A stretch of 64,000 nucleotides of DNA from Pseudoalteromonas marina (GCF_000238335.3 NZ_AHCB03000012.1:558001-622000); one strand, 5' to 3'. Shown: positions 29,910-39,194, counted from the first letter of the stretch. The notes: generated by a model not told the origin, from the sequence alone. Translations and numbers: made by a program.

Positions 29910-30995
29910 ATGCGTAATTATAATATGGACTTTATTCGCGGCATTGCCGTGCTTGGCTTAGTGTTTATGAATGGCTATGCCTTTGGTTTTATGGAATTTG
30001 GTTATGTGCCTTTAACTACCCCCCCTGTAAGCGACACCATCATTGAATATTTTAATATACTGTTTATAGAAGGCCGATTTAGAACGCTGTTTAGCTTACT
30101 TTTTGGCGCAGGTTTGTATATTCAATGGCAGCGCTTTAAATCATCTGCGCAAATAAAAAGTAGATTATATTGGCTCATAATTTTTGGTCTAATACATGGC
30201 TTTTTACTTTGGGCTGGTGATATTTTGTTTGTTTATGGAGTGTCTGGCTGGTTTATTATTAAATATCTAGACACCGACAACCCAAAGCTATTGCAAAGAG
30301 GGCTCGAGTTTACTGGGCTCTCGGCGGTGGTTACGTTTTTAGTGTTGTTCACTATTCCTGACGATCAGAGCTTTCGTGATTCTGCCAAGTTTATTGAGTT
30401 ATTTAGCCCTCATTACAGTGATTACTTTAATGAAAATCTTTTTATAAATATCCTTATGCTAATCACAGTGCCGCTAATGACGATGTGGATGTGCGTTGGC
30501 ATCATGCTAATTGGCATTTACGCGTATAAAGAGGGAATATTTAACAAAGGTCTATCAAATCAGCAGTTGTGGGTGTGTGCCTTAGGTGTACTTATATTTT
30601 GTAGTATACGACTAAGCACATCAACGCTTACTGGTGGTTTGGGTATGAGTTTACAAGAAATTTCTAACATGTTCGCTGCTCTGTGTATGGCTGGGCTTTA
30701 TATTCATGTAATTGTTAAGTTTTGTAATAATAGCCCACAGTTTGGCAAACTAATACAGCAGGCGGGTCGCATGGCATTCACACTGTATATAAGCCAAACC
30801 TTTATGCAATTACTTATTTATAGAGTGTTATTTCCAGAGTGGATACTTAGCTTTAATAGAATAGATTACTGGTTAGTTGCTGCCAGCTTAGTTGCTGTGC
30901 AGTTATTATTTACGTTATTTTATAGTCGTTATTTTAAACAAGGGCCGCTTGAAGTGCTGTGGCGCAAATTAACCGACATTAAATCGGCGGCATAA
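29910..30995 (+). CDS. DUF418 (YeiB-type) membrane protein
   Basis: A 361-residue integral membrane protein with about nine to ten hydrophobic segments. The N-terminal pattern DFIRGIAVLGLVFMN and FRTLFSLLFGAGLYI are typical of the DUF418/YeiB family, which is related to membrane acyltransferases. The usual C-terminal GRMAFTLYISQTF motif is present. It is probably co-transcribed with the EAL-HDOD gene. The substrate and role are unknown. Confidence 0.85.
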   Translation: MRNYNMDFIRGIAVLGLVFMNGYAFGFMEFGYVPLTTPPVSDTIIEYFNILFIEGRFRTLFSLLFGAGLYIQWQRFKSSAQIKSRLYWLIIFGLIHGFLLWAGDILFVYGVSGWFIIKYLDTDNPKLLQRGLEFTGLSAVVTFLVLFTIPDDQSFRDSAKFIELFSPHYSDYFNENLFINILMLITVPLMTMWMCVGIMLIGIYAYKEGIFNKGLSNQQLWVCALGVLIFCSIRLSTSTLTGGLGMSLQEISNMFAALCMAGLYIHVIVKFCNNSPQFGKLIQQAGRMAFTLYISQTFMQLLIYRVLFPEWILSFNRIDYWLVAASLVAVQLLFTLFYSRYFKQGPLEVLWRKLTDIKSAA

Positions 30996-31059
30996 CTCGC
31001 ATTTTTAGGTGGTTTGGGTATACACTAGCGACCCTAAAAAATTAATACCATTAAGTGAT

Positions 31060-32025
31060 ATGACCGAATTAAAACGTTTAAATAAATTTATTAGTGAAAC
31101 AGGTTTTTGTTCACGCCGTGAAGCCGATAAATATATTGAGCAAGGTCGTGTGTCAGTTAATGGTAATGCGCCAGAAATGGGCGTGAAGGTTGCAGCAACC
31201 GACGTAGTATTGGTCGATGGCAAACCATTAAAAACACCACCTAAACGCGTTTATATTGCCTACAATAAACCGGTGGGTATAACGTGTACAACCGAACGTA
31301 AAATCCAAAGCAATATTGTCAAAGCGGTTAATTACCCCGATCGTATATTTCCAATTGGGCGCCTAGATAGACCTTCTGAAGGGTTAATATTTTTAACTAA
31401 CGAAGGCGACATTGTTAATAAAATTTTGCGTGCGGGTAATAACCACGAAAAAGAATACGTAGTCACCGTGGACAAGCCCCTTAACCGCCAATTTGTATCT
31501 AAAATGGCCAACGGCATTCCTATTTTAGATACTGTTACCAAAAAGTGTAAGGTTACACAAACAGCCCCTAAAGAATTTAAGATCATTTTAACTCAGGGGT
31601 TAAATCGCCAAATCCGCCGAATGTGTGAGTATTTAGGTTACGAGGTGGTGACTTTAAAGCGCACTCGTATTATGAATGTAACATTAAAAGGGTTAAAAGT
31701 GGGTCAATGGCGTCATTTATCCGATGTTGAAATGGCGCAAATAAACGACTCAATTGCTGACTCAGGCAAAACCCAAGAGCACTCGTTAGATACTAACAAG
31801 CAAGTTGATAAAAATGCGGCTATATCACCTAAGCGCGACTTTCAGGGTGAAAACCCTCGTCGTAATAAGCAAAAAGAGCGAGGCGATGAGCAAAAAAATA
31901 ATCGAACTAATGCACCTTATCAAAAGCGATCTACAACCTATGTTGGTAAACCAAAAACGGCAAAAGCAAATAGTGCATCTAGCAATAAAGCAGGCGCTCG
32001 CACTAAGCTAAGTTTAAAAAAATAA
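31060..32025 (+). CDS. rluF: 23S rRNA pseudouridine synthase RluF
   Basis: About 321 residues. An N-terminal S4 RNA-binding domain ([20 protein letters not shown]) precedes an RsuA-family pseudouridine synthase domain with the catalytic-Asp motif [17 protein letters not shown]. The segments [20 protein letters not shown] and [17 protein letters not shown] match RluF, which modifies 23S rRNA U2604. The C-terminal tail of about 80 residues is basic and low-complexity, as is common in RluF. I choose the ATG at 31060; the longer frame adds 17 unrelated residues. Confidence 0.92.
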   Translation: MTELKRLNKFISETGFCSRREADKYIEQGRVSVNGNAPEMGVKVAATDVVLVDGKPLKTPPKRVYIAYNKPVGITCTTERKIQSNIVKAVNYPDRIFPIGRLDRPSEGLIFLTNEGDIVNKILRAGNNHEKEYVVTVDKPLNRQFVSKMANGIPILDTVTKKCKVTQTAPKEFKIILTQGLNRQIRRMCEYLGYEVVTLKRTRIMNVTLKGLKVGQWRHLSDVEMAQINDSIADSGKTQEHSLDTNKQVDKNAAISPKRDFQGENPRRNKQKERGDEQKNNRTNAPYQKRSTTYVGKPKTAKANSASSNKAGARTKLSLKK

Positions 32026-32060
32026 GCTAAGCAATTACCACTGTATTTATTTAAGTTATA

Positions 32061-32092
32061 AAAAATGCCACAGTTTACGCTGTGGCATTTTT
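32061..32092. terminator. Bidirectional terminator between rluF and the RND pump
   Basis: The stem AAAAATGCCACAG / CTGTGGCATTTTT has a 6-base loop and A/T runs on both sides. It lies between two convergent genes. Confidence 0.9.
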
Positions 32093-32117
32093 ATTTAGTT
32101 AAACACTCAATATGTCT

Positions 32118-35100
32118 TTATTTACGTGGTTGGTATTCAATTCTAAAAATCATAGTATATAAAACAGGCACTACTATTAATGTAAGTATGGTCGCAAAGC
32201 CTAAACCAAACATAATTGTGACCGCCATAGATTGAAAGAACACATCAAACAGCAAAGGGATCATACCGAGTATTGTAGTGATTGCAGCCATTGCTACAGG
32301 CCGCACACGGCTCACCCCAGAATCAAAAACCGCTTGGTAAGGTGAGCTGCCCGCTTTTAGCTCAAGGTTTATTTGGTCGACTAATACAATGCCATTTTTA
32401 ATGAGCATACCACTTAAGCTTAATAACCCAAGTAGGCCCATAAAACTAAACGGCGCGTTCATTGCTAACAAACCGGCACTTACACCAATAATTGCCAGTG
32501 GAACTGTGGCCCAAATTACAAGAGGCTGCTTTAATGAGTTAAACAGTAAAACCGTAATAGCAAACATAGCTAAGTAGCCAAGCGGCAAAGACCCAAATAT
32601 AGCTTTTTGAGCTTTGCTTGAAGATTCATATTCGCCGCCCCATTCTAATGAGTACCCATGAGGTAGCTCTATAGATTCAACAGGGCCTCGCACTCGGGCA
32701 AACAATTTAGCGGCTGTTTCATCTCCTAGCACATTTTGGTCGGCCATTACCGTTATTGTTCGCTTTCTATCGCGACGCATTATTAGGCTGTCTTCCCATT
32801 CAACAATAAACTCATCTACCACTTGAGTTACTGGTACAAATACACCTAAAACAGGGCTGTATATTTGTAAATCATGAACGCTATCTACATTAAGACGCTC
32901 ATTAGCAGGGGAGCGCGCAATAATTGGCAGTAATTGAGTACCATCACGGTATACACCCACCTGTTTACCCGACAAGCTTGTAAGCAGCACATCATCCAAA
33001 TCTGATTTACTTATGCCTAAGCGTCGTGCCTTTTGCTCGTTAAACTGTGGACGAATCATTTTGGTTCGCGCACGCCAATCATTACGAATATTAAATGCGC
33101 CGTCATCTTGAGCCATAAGCTTTTCAGCTTCAGCTGCGAGTTTTCTAAGAATGACAGGGTCAGGTCCTGTAAAGCGGGCTTCTATTTTTGCATCAGTAGA
33201 AGGCCCAATCTCCATAGGCTTTATTTTTAGTTGAGCTGATAACGGTGTATTTTGAGAATAATCACGGACCTTTTGCATAACAACCGCAACTGCTTCGCGG
33301 TCTTTTACTCTTATAATAAGTTGTCCATACGACGAGTAAGACTTTTGAGGCGCATAAGTAAGCATAAAGCGCGGCGCACCTTGCCCGGTTGTACTTGTTA
33401 CTTCTTCTACAAGTTCTTCTTTTTGCAAATAGTTTTCAAGCTTCTTTATGCCATCTAGTGTGGCACGAATATCCGAACCTTGTTGTTGCCAGTAATCTAC
33501 GTAAAACATAGGTGTGTTTGAGGCAGGGAAAAACGACTGCTTAACCGAACCAAACCCCACTACGGCACTGCACAGTAATACAACCATGAGGATTATTGTT
33601 GACTTACGATAGTGCATTGCTAAATCTAATAGCGCTTTATAGCCTGTAAAAATAAACCCTTGGTATGGGTCGCTATCTGAATCGTCTTCGGTGTTTTTAT
33701 CTTTTTTAAATTCATTTTCTGAAAACATAAGGTTTGCAAAAAATGGAGTTAAAGTAATGGCGGTTATCCAGCTAAGTAACAGCGATATAAACAACACCCA
33801 AAACAAGCTGCCCGCAAACTCACCGGTTGCGTCAGAGCTTAAACCAATTGGCGCAAACGCAGTAATACCAATAATAGTTGCACCTAACAATGGCCATTTA
33901 GTTTGCTCCACAATGTTAACTGCGGCTTTGAGTTTGGTTTGGCCACGTTTTAGGTTAATTAAAATTCCTTCGGTAACCACTATGGCGTTATCTACCAGCA
34001 TACCAAGGGCTATAATAAGCGCACCTAACGATATACGTTGTAAGTCTATGGCAAACAACTTCATAAAAATAAAGGTGCCTAAAACCGTTAGTAATAAAAT
34101 ACCGCCTATTAAAATACCGCTTTTAAGGCCCATAAAAATAAGGAGTACCACAATTACTATCGCAATGGCTTCTAGCAGGCTAACAATAAAACCGTCTACC
34201 GAGGTTTCTACTTCTTTTGGTTGGTTGTATACAGCATTCACGTCAATACCATGCGGGCGCTGGTACTCAAGTTCTGCTAAGTGAGCATCAATACGTTTAC
34301 CTACATCAACCACATTAACGCCATTCATAAACGATACGCCAATTAATAGCGCTTGCTCAGAGTTATATCTAATTACATTAGTGGGTACTTCAGCGTACTC
34401 TCTAAATACTTCGGCAACATCACCTAAATAAATAAGCTCGCTCGCACCAGGTTTAGAAATCAGCAGAGTTTCAAGCTCTTTAACATCTTTAAATTCGCCG
34501 GTAGGATGAAAACGAATCGACTCATCGCCCACTCTAATCTTACCTGCGTTAGACACCGTGTTTTGAGATTGTAACAAAGCAAATATATGGCTAGGTGCAA
34601 TACCAAGTTGGGCTAATTTACGGGTAGATATCTCTACCATTACTTGCGGCTGTTGCTCACCTGCAATCGTTACCTTGCTTACTCCTTTAACTAATACCAG
34701 TTCACGCTTTAAATAGTCGGTGTAGTCTTTTAGTTCATCGTAAGAATAGCCGTCACCTACAACAGAATATAAAACACCATATACATCGCCAAAGTCATCT
34801 AAAATTGTACTTGGGTAAACACCACTGGGTAAAGACGGAGAAAGATCGTTTATTTTACGACGCATTTCATCCCAAATTTGGCGAAGTTGCTCTTTTCGAT
34901 AAGTGCTCTTCATTTCCACGGCAATTTGCGACTTCCCGTTGGATGAAATAGAAGTCACGTGGTCAACATAGGGTAACTGTTGAATTGCATTTTCGAGTGG
35001 AAAAGTAACTTCTTCCTCGACTTGCTGCGGTGATGCGCCAGGGTACATGGTAATAACCATGGCCTGTTTAAGTGTAAATTCAGGGTCTTCTAACTGACCT

Positions 35101-35195
35101 AAATCAAAATACGATACGCTACCACCAATTAAAAGCAGCAGGGCAAACATCCAACTAATTACTTTTTTCTTTATAGAAAATTGTGCAAAGCTCAT
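32118..35195 (-). CDS. RND-family efflux pump inner-membrane transporter
   Basis: A 1025-residue AcrB-type transporter with the expected two-fold layout: a single helix, a large periplasmic loop, a helix bundle, and repeat. The transmembrane helix with the proton-relay aspartate (IIALGMLVDNAIVVTEGI) is present, as is the late PVAMAAITTILGMIPLL motif. It exports compounds with the adaptor encoded 2 bases upstream and presumably a TolC-type channel encoded elsewhere. The substrate cannot be read from the sequence; an organic solute or drug is the usual guess. Confidence 0.93.
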   Translation of the reverse strand: MSFAQFSIKKKVISWMFALLLLIGGSVSYFDLGQLEDPEFTLKQAMVITMYPGASPQQVEEEVTFPLENAIQQLPYVDHVTSISSNGKSQIAVEMKSTYRKEQLRQIWDEMRRKINDLSPSLPSGVYPSTILDDFGDVYGVLYSVVGDGYSYDELKDYTDYLKRELVLVKGVSKVTIAGEQQPQVMVEISTRKLAQLGIAPSHIFALLQSQNTVSNAGKIRVGDESIRFHPTGEFKDVKELETLLISKPGASELIYLGDVAEVFREYAEVPTNVIRYNSEQALLIGVSFMNGVNVVDVGKRIDAHLAELEYQRPHGIDVNAVYNQPKEVETSVDGFIVSLLEAIAIVIVVLLIFMGLKSGILIGGILLLTVLGTFIFMKLFAIDLQRISLGALIIALGMLVDNAIVVTEGILINLKRGQTKLKAAVNIVEQTKWPLLGATIIGITAFAPIGLSSDATGEFAGSLFWVLFISLLLSWITAITLTPFFANLMFSENEFKKDKNTEDDSDSDPYQGFIFTGYKALLDLAMHYRKSTIILMVVLLCSAVVGFGSVKQSFFPASNTPMFYVDYWQQQGSDIRATLDGIKKLENYLQKEELVEEVTSTTGQGAPRFMLTYAPQKSYSSYGQLIIRVKDREAVAVVMQKVRDYSQNTPLSAQLKIKPMEIGPSTDAKIEARFTGPDPVILRKLAAEAEKLMAQDDGAFNIRNDWRARTKMIRPQFNEQKARRLGISKSDLDDVLLTSLSGKQVGVYRDGTQLLPIIARSPANERLNVDSVHDLQIYSPVLGVFVPVTQVVDEFIVEWEDSLIMRRDRKRTITVMADQNVLGDETAAKLFARVRGPVESIELPHGYSLEWGGEYESSSKAQKAIFGSLPLGYLAMFAITVLLFNSLKQPLVIWATVPLAIIGVSAGLLAMNAPFSFMGLLGLLSLSGMLIKNGIVLVDQINLELKAGSSPYQAVFDSGVSRVRPVAMAAITTILGMIPLLFDVFFQSMAVTIMFGLGFATILTLIVVPVLYTMIFRIEYQPRK

Positions 35196-35197
35196 AA

Positions 35198-36280
35198 TTA
35201 TAAGCCTCGCTCTTTATTCCATGGACGAACTTTCATGCCTTCTTCAATCGAGTGAACACCCGCAGACACCACAATTTGGCCCTCTTTTATACCGCTAAGT
35301 ACCTCTATGCCATCATGGTGTAATTGGCCAACTTCAACAGCTTGCTTATGGACTTGGCCGGTATTTTCATCATAAAGCCAAACATAGGCATTATTTTTAA
35401 TTGCTTCTTGTGGATCAGAAAAAACCGATTCAATAGGGAGTATTGTGTAAGCAACCTGCGAACGTGTTACTTTACTTAAATCAATTAAAACGCGGCCAGT
35501 CATACCTGCTAGTAAGTTAAAGTCATCAGGCACGGGTAACGAAAACACCACTTTATAAGTGAGTGTTGCTGGGTCGGCTTGGGTGTCCCATTCTTTAATA
35601 TCGAGCGAGTATTCTTTATCTTCAAAGCCATCAAATTTAACAGTAGGGTGGTAATCAGTGCCTTTTTTGAATCGTGCCACTATTTTTTCAGGAACCTGAA
35701 TTTCTACATCCATTAAATCGCGCGTTTCTAGGCGCAAAATATTTTGTTTAGCTTGAATATTTTCAAAATTCTTTACAAACACTTTGGCAACAGTGCCTGC
35801 AAAAGGGGCTCGCAATTCACTGTACTCTAGGTTGGTTTCAGCAATTTTAAATGCCGACTCAGCAATTTGCATATTGGCGGTTGCTTGGTCGAGCTCAGAT
35901 TGGCTGGTAATTTTTTTCTCGAATAATTGTTCAATTCGGCTCAGTTGCGATTTTGCTAGTTCGTAACGTGCTTTACGTTCATCAAACTGGAGTTGAAAAT
36001 CTTCAGGGTCTAATTTGGCTAGTAAATCGCCTTTTTCAACGTGTTCACCAGCAAGAACCGGAAACTCTATAAGTTCTCCGTTTACCCTAAATGCAAGGTA
36101 AGATCCTTGGTTTGCAACCACCTCAGCAGGGAAACTACGAATATTGATTTGAGAGTCATGGCCAATATTGAACAGCTTAACAGGGCGGATGGGCTCTTCT
36201 TTAACTTGTTGTTCTGGCTCAGAACAGGCAATTAAGCTAAGTAGGGTCGTTGTTAGTAAACATAGACGAAAGAGTTTCAT
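35198..36280 (-). CDS. RND efflux periplasmic adaptor lipoprotein
   Basis: A 360-residue membrane-fusion protein with a lipoprotein signal peptide (lipobox LIAC, mature N-terminal Cys at about residue 19). A biotinyl-lipoyl-like half-motif (GELIEFPVLAGEHVEKGDLLA), a helical hairpin (about 95-150) and a second lipoyl half (APFAGTVAKVFV) follow in order. It lies 2 bases upstream of the transporter gene, so they form one operon. A divergent LysR gene 120 bases away is the likely regulator. Confidence 0.93.
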   Translation of the reverse strand: MKLFRLCLLTTTLLSLIACSEPEQQVKEEPIRPVKLFNIGHDSQINIRSFPAEVVANQGSYLAFRVNGELIEFPVLAGEHVEKGDLLAKLDPEDFQLQFDERKARYELAKSQLSRIEQLFEKKITSQSELDQATANMQIAESAFKIAETNLEYSELRAPFAGTVAKVFVKNFENIQAKQNILRLETRDLMDVEIQVPEKIVARFKKGTDYHPTVKFDGFEDKEYSLDIKEWDTQADPATLTYKVVFSLPVPDDFNLLAGMTGRVLIDLSKVTRSQVAYTILPIESVFSDPQEAIKNNAYVWLYDENTGQVHKQAVEVGQLHHDGIEVLSGIKEGQIVVSAGVHSIEEGMKVRPWNKERGL

Positions 36281-36369
36281 GTCTTCTCCGTTGCAATATT
36301 GGCAAAATAATTAAGTGCAGGATACGCTGCAAACATATAAAATAAAATTCATTAAATTTTAGAGACTCA

Positions 36370-36387
36370 ATAAGTTTTACTTATAAT
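36370..36387 (+). promoter_or_regulatory. Palindrome overlapping a -10 box upstream of the LysR gene
   Basis: ATAAG-TTTTA-CTTAT at 36370-36384 is a LysR-type dyad. It overlaps a perfect TATAAT at 36382-36387 in the divergent promoter region, consistent with autoregulation. Confidence 0.45.
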
Positions 36388-36402
36388 GTTTTGAGGCGGT
36401 AT

Positions 36403-37305
36403 ATGAAGCTGAATCAATTAGTAATATTAGATGCCATAGTGCAAAGCGCAAGTTTGAGCGGTGCTGCACAAAAGCTTCATAAAACACAGCCCGCGCTAAC
36501 GTTGGCTATAAAAAACTTAGAAGCGCAAATAGGCTTTGAGCTGCTAGATAGAACTAAGTACCGGTTACAGCTTACTGAAAAAGGACGTATTTTTCATCGT
36601 GAGGCACAACAGTTACTACATGCAAATGACGAGCTTGCCAAACTCGCAGAAGAACTTTCGTTAGGAAATGAACCCCAATATCAAATTTGTTACGAACAGC
36701 TCTGCCATAAACAAAGTTATAACAAGATCATAAGTAATACTTTTAGGCAGTTTACGAGCACAGAGTTTTGTATTACCAGTGGCAAACGGTTTGTATCATT
36801 AGAACAAGTTAATAGTGGGCAAGCAGAGTTAGGTATTGGCCCCTGGTTTGATTTATTTCATGCTACAGGTGACTTAGAAAGCGTGCCCATAGGTAAGCTC
36901 GACATTGGTATAGTAAGTGCTAAAGGGCTATTACCCCAACAGTTAACATACACACAATTACAAACCTATCCGTGTTTAGCTATGTTTGAAAGCGATTTAA
37001 GTATAGACAGCGATAGGCTATCTTACTCTAAAGGTTCTGCAATGATGAAAATAGACGACGTAGCAACTTTAAAGTCGTTTTTACTTTCAGGGGCCGGATG
37101 GGCAATGATGAGCCTAGAGCATTGCAAACCTGAAATAAAAGCAGGCTTATTACAAGAAATCCATATTACAGACCGCGAACATAAATTTAGCGCACAAATA
37201 AGAGCGTTTAGGCAGCATGCTATTCATCATGGCCCTGTGGCACGCACTGTATGGGAGCAATTTAAACAACTAAGTAAGGCTTACGCTGATAAAAATGGAT
37301 ATTGA
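36403..37305 (+). CDS. LysR-family transcriptional regulator
   Basis: About 300 residues with an N-terminal winged helix-turn-helix (SGAAQKLHKTQPALTLAIKN, LEAQIGFELLDRT) and a LysR substrate-binding domain. The ATG at 36403 is preceded by GAGG 6 bases away, better than the upstream TTG. It is divergent from the RND operon and probably controls it, which is inference. The 3' end overlaps the alkyltransferase-like gene by 11 bases, so these two are co-transcribed. Confidence 0.9.
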   Translation: MKLNQLVILDAIVQSASLSGAAQKLHKTQPALTLAIKNLEAQIGFELLDRTKYRLQLTEKGRIFHREAQQLLHANDELAKLAEELSLGNEPQYQICYEQLCHKQSYNKIISNTFRQFTSTEFCITSGKRFVSLEQVNSGQAELGIGPWFDLFHATGDLESVPIGKLDIGIVSAKGLLPQQLTYTQLQTYPCLAMFESDLSIDSDRLSYSKGSAMMKIDDVATLKSFLLSGAGWAMMSLEHCKPEIKAGLLQEIHITDREHKFSAQIRAFRQHAIHHGPVARTVWEQFKQLSKAYADKNGY

Positions 37306-37600
37306 AAAAGAAACCCTTATTTATACTGTAATAGCCGGTATCCCAGCAGGAAAAGTAGCAAGCTATGGTCAAGTTGCTACGTTGGCTGGATTTCCGCAAA
37401 ACTCACGCTTAGTTGGGCGTTTATTAAAAATAATGCCAAGTGATTCGGTTATTCCATGGCATCGTGTTGTAAACAGCCAAGGTAAAATATCGTTCCCTGT
37501 AGGCAGTAACAAGTACCAAGAACAGCGTCAAAAGTTATTATCAGAAGGTGTGCTTTTTAAAAACGACAAAGTAAATATGCGTGAGTGTAGGTGGCAGTAA
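37295..37600 (+). CDS. atl: Alkyltransferase-like protein Atl (MGMT fold, no active Cys)
   Basis: A 101-residue protein matching the C-terminal domain of O6-alkylguanine-DNA alkyltransferase. The canonical PCHR active-site motif is replaced by PWHR (IPWHRVVNSQGKI), the mark of the Atl family. Atl proteins bind O6-alkylguanine and hand it to nucleotide-excision repair without transferring the alkyl group. The helix-turn-helix segment YGQVATLAGFPQNSRLVG is intact. It overlaps the LysR gene by 11 bases. Confidence 0.92.
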   Translation: MDIEKETLIYTVIAGIPAGKVASYGQVATLAGFPQNSRLVGRLLKIMPSDSVIPWHRVVNSQGKISFPVGSNKYQEQRQKLLSEGVLFKNDKVNMRECRWQ

Positions 37601-37669
37601 AGTTACTATTGCAAGTCCGATAAATTAGTGCCATTCGACACAGTAAAATACCTACTAGATATTTTTTTG

Positions 37670-37816
37670 CTAAGTACTTAGTATAAACAGATGAATACCT
37701 AACGCCTCGGCAACGTCCTGTGATATTGCATCGTCTCGTAAGCTTAGTTTGACTGCTTTGATTTTGAAATTAACGGGGTAAAAATATGTCTTTCTAGATT
37801 GGGTATATCTAGGCAT
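37670..37816 (-). pseudogene. Remnant of an IS3-family OrfA transposase gene
   Basis: A 48-codon frame starts with MPRYTQSRKTYFYPVNFK and contains a helix-turn-helix-like DVAEALGIH segment, as in IS3-family OrfA proteins. It ends in a stop after about half of the usual OrfA length, and no OrfB follows. A good ribosome site (GAGGAGG) precedes the ATG. The element therefore survives only as its 5' end. It abuts the last cassette of the integron array, whose attC it has probably destroyed. Confidence 0.6.
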
Positions 37817-37850
37817 TTTAGCCTCCTCAAAGTGATGAGGAGGTGTCCAC

Positions 37851-37895
37851 TAAAACGGGTGAGGAGCAAGTTCCGTTTTAACGAGTGCGTTAGAT
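37851..37895 (-). repeat. Truncated attC at the array end
   Basis: On the minus strand it starts with ATCTAAC (37889-37895), overlapping the stop of the membrane-protein cassette. An inverted repeat TAAAACGG/CCGTTTTA lies at 37851-37858 and 37873-37880. No matching GTTRRRY core follows before the IS3 remnant. The repeat could alternatively belong to the IS end. Confidence 0.45.
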
Positions 37896-38270
37896 ATAAT
37901 ATGCACAGATAAGCATGTGTATGTAATTGTGTGACATGCAGACAATCATGAAACCGACAAAGCAGATACTAAATGTTCTCTCTGGTATTGCGTGTATAGC
38001 TAAGCAAGGCATTTGCTTTAGGTTTGATAGCGAAGGTATAAATAAAAATGAGTGGCGCTCGAAATGTTTATATTTAAGCAAAACTTTTGTAAAAAACAAT
38101 TTTAAGCCTGAAACGTACATTAAAACGAATGTTGAAGCTCCAAGCAGCTCTACCATTGCCATGAGTTCCATGCTCACTATAATTTCTGGTCCAGCAATGA
38201 GCATTACTATTATTACTGCTAATGAGTGCCAAATGCCTTTAGACATTGTTTTTTTGATCCGATCAAACAC
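37890..38270 (-). CDS. Cassette gene: hypothetical membrane protein
   Basis: About 126 residues with two or three hydrophobic segments (residues about 13-60 and near the C-terminus) and no family I recognise. The start is uncertain: GTG at 38270 and TTG at 38273 both lie just after the ribosome site AAGGA. The stop codon falls inside an ATCTAAC attC core, as in other cassettes. It overlaps a shorter-supported frame on the plus strand that I regard as spurious. Confidence 0.5.
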   Translation of the reverse strand: MFDRIKKTMSKGIWHSLAVIIVMLIAGPEIIVSMELMAMVELLGASTFVLMYVSGLKLFFTKVLLKYKHFERHSFLFIPSLSNLKQMPCLAIHAIPERTFSICFVGFMIVCMSHNYIHMLICAYYI

Positions 38271-38286
38271 CAAACTTTCCTTGTAT

Positions 38287-38373
38287 AGCTAATGCCAAAT
38301 AACAATTGATTAAAATAAGCGAAGCAGGAGTAAACCCAATTGTTATTTGTCTTGATTAATTTGCTTGTTAGCT
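38287..38373 (-). repeat. Probable attC with altered crossover base
   Basis: On the minus strand it starts AGCTAAC (38367-38373) and ends ATTAGCT (38287-38293). The two ends are complementary except that the conserved G of G-TT is A. Inside is a perfect 12-bp inverted repeat (AAATAACAATTG and its complement) and a central GCTTCGCT-type segment as in other attC sites. Confidence 0.6.
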
Positions 38374-38817
38374 TTCATACTGCTTCAAAAAAGCTAACAT
38401 TTCCATTTTTATCTCTACGGGATTTCCGTAAATACCATCATTGGCAATATCTAGCGAGTCCCAAAAACTCATCATCTGATTTTCGGCTTGTTCATCTGGA
38501 ATGAAGATGTTTGGTTCAAAAGCCATCTCATAAATTTTCTGTGATACTTTCTCGTAGGTAGTAGTGTTGTTTTCTAATGCTTTTACGAATATCGAAAAGG
38601 CCTGTTTTGCGACTAATTTCGAGTCAGTAGATAATCCAAACTCTTGGAGCGCTAACACGGCATCATTAGTATTTTTTGAAACCGATACATCAAATAATCG
38701 GATATCAGGTTCATCGGCTTTTAAGATCAATGAATCCACCCACTCTGTGACGTTATTTATTTTTAAAGCCCCACATTCTAAGGCTAATATCATTGCATTA
38801 ATTTCGACGATGTTCAT
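38368..38817 (-). CDS. Cassette gene: hypothetical protein, 149 aa
   Basis: An acidic, mostly helical soluble protein with no signal peptide and no recognised domain. Segments such as LDIANDGIYGNPVEIKMEML recall small immunity-like or DUF proteins, but I cannot name a family. The stop codon lies inside the AGCTAAC core of the next attC. Its ATG lies directly next to a half attC left from the preceding cassette (38820-38842), so it appears fused to that cassette. The ribosome site is weak (GGGA very close to the ATG). Confidence 0.55.
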   Translation of the reverse strand: MNIVEINAMILALECGALKINNVTEWVDSLILKADEPDIRLFDVSVSKNTNDAVLALQEFGLSTDSKLVAKQAFSIFVKALENNTTTYEKVSQKIYEMAFEPNIFIPDEQAENQMMSFWDSLDIANDGIYGNPVEIKMEMLAFLKQYES

Positions 38818-38819
38818 TT

Positions 38820-38842
38820 CCCGTTTAAGCGACTTGTTAGGT
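38820..38842 (-). repeat. Half attC between two cassette genes
   Basis: On the minus strand it starts ACCTAACAAGTCGC (core at 38836-38842), overlapping the stop of the upstream gene. It lacks the second half and the GTTRRRY core; the next gene begins at once. This looks like a deletion that fused two cassettes. Confidence 0.55.
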
Positions 38843-39175
38843 ATTCTTTAACCTTTTTAGTTGCTTAATACCTAGAAATGTACCAATAGGAATAAATAAA
38901 AGCCACAGATACGCGAAGTATTTGCAGTAAATAACAAACAACTTGGAGCTATGATTTTTATTCAATAACCAAACACTGATAATTAGACCGATTAAAGCAG
39001 GAGTTATTTGTATAAGAGAAAACACGATGCCTGATGATAAATGACCTGCTATTAATTTAGGATCGTTTGTAGATAATTCTAGAAATGCGGAATATAAACC
39101 TGAAAAAAAATTAAATAATGATAAGAGTAAAAAGCCTTGTAAAACGATACTTATAAATTTTAATAGATTAAACAA
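38837..39175 (-). CDS. Cassette gene: hypothetical membrane protein
   Basis: About 112 residues with three hydrophobic segments and a basic C-terminal tail (GIKQLKRLKNT). No family recognised. The start is uncertain: the TTG at 39175 is 7 bases after GGAAGG, whereas the TTG at 39181 almost touches that site. The gene begins about 20 bases after the end of the preceding attC, and its stop codon lies in an ACCTAAC core, both typical of integron cassettes. Confidence 0.55.
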   Translation of the reverse strand: MFNLLKFISIVLQGFLLLSLFNFFSGLYSAFLELSTNDPKLIAGHLSSGIVFSLIQITPALIGLIISVWLLNKNHSSKLFVIYCKYFAYLWLLFIPIGTFLGIKQLKRLKNT

Positions 39176-39194
39176 ACTCAAACCTTCCCTGAAT

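Noticed and set aside
33691..34284. Plus-strand frame of 197 codons within the RND transporter gene
   Set aside because: It is antisense to a conserved coding sequence with clear family motifs, a shadow of the real gene.
37295..37600. Reading the MGMT-like gene as an active O6-methylguanine methyltransferase
   Set aside because: The catalytic Cys of PCHR is Trp (PWHR), so transfer activity is not expected.
37927..38292. Plus-strand frame of 121 codons opposite the membrane-protein cassette
   Set aside because: It runs against all cassette genes and through an attC-like site; its composition looks like the complement of the hydrophobic minus-strand protein.
38564..38851. Plus-strand frame of 95 codons inside cassette genes
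   Set aside because: It is antisense to the 149-residue gene and crosses the half attC; no ribosome site or domain.
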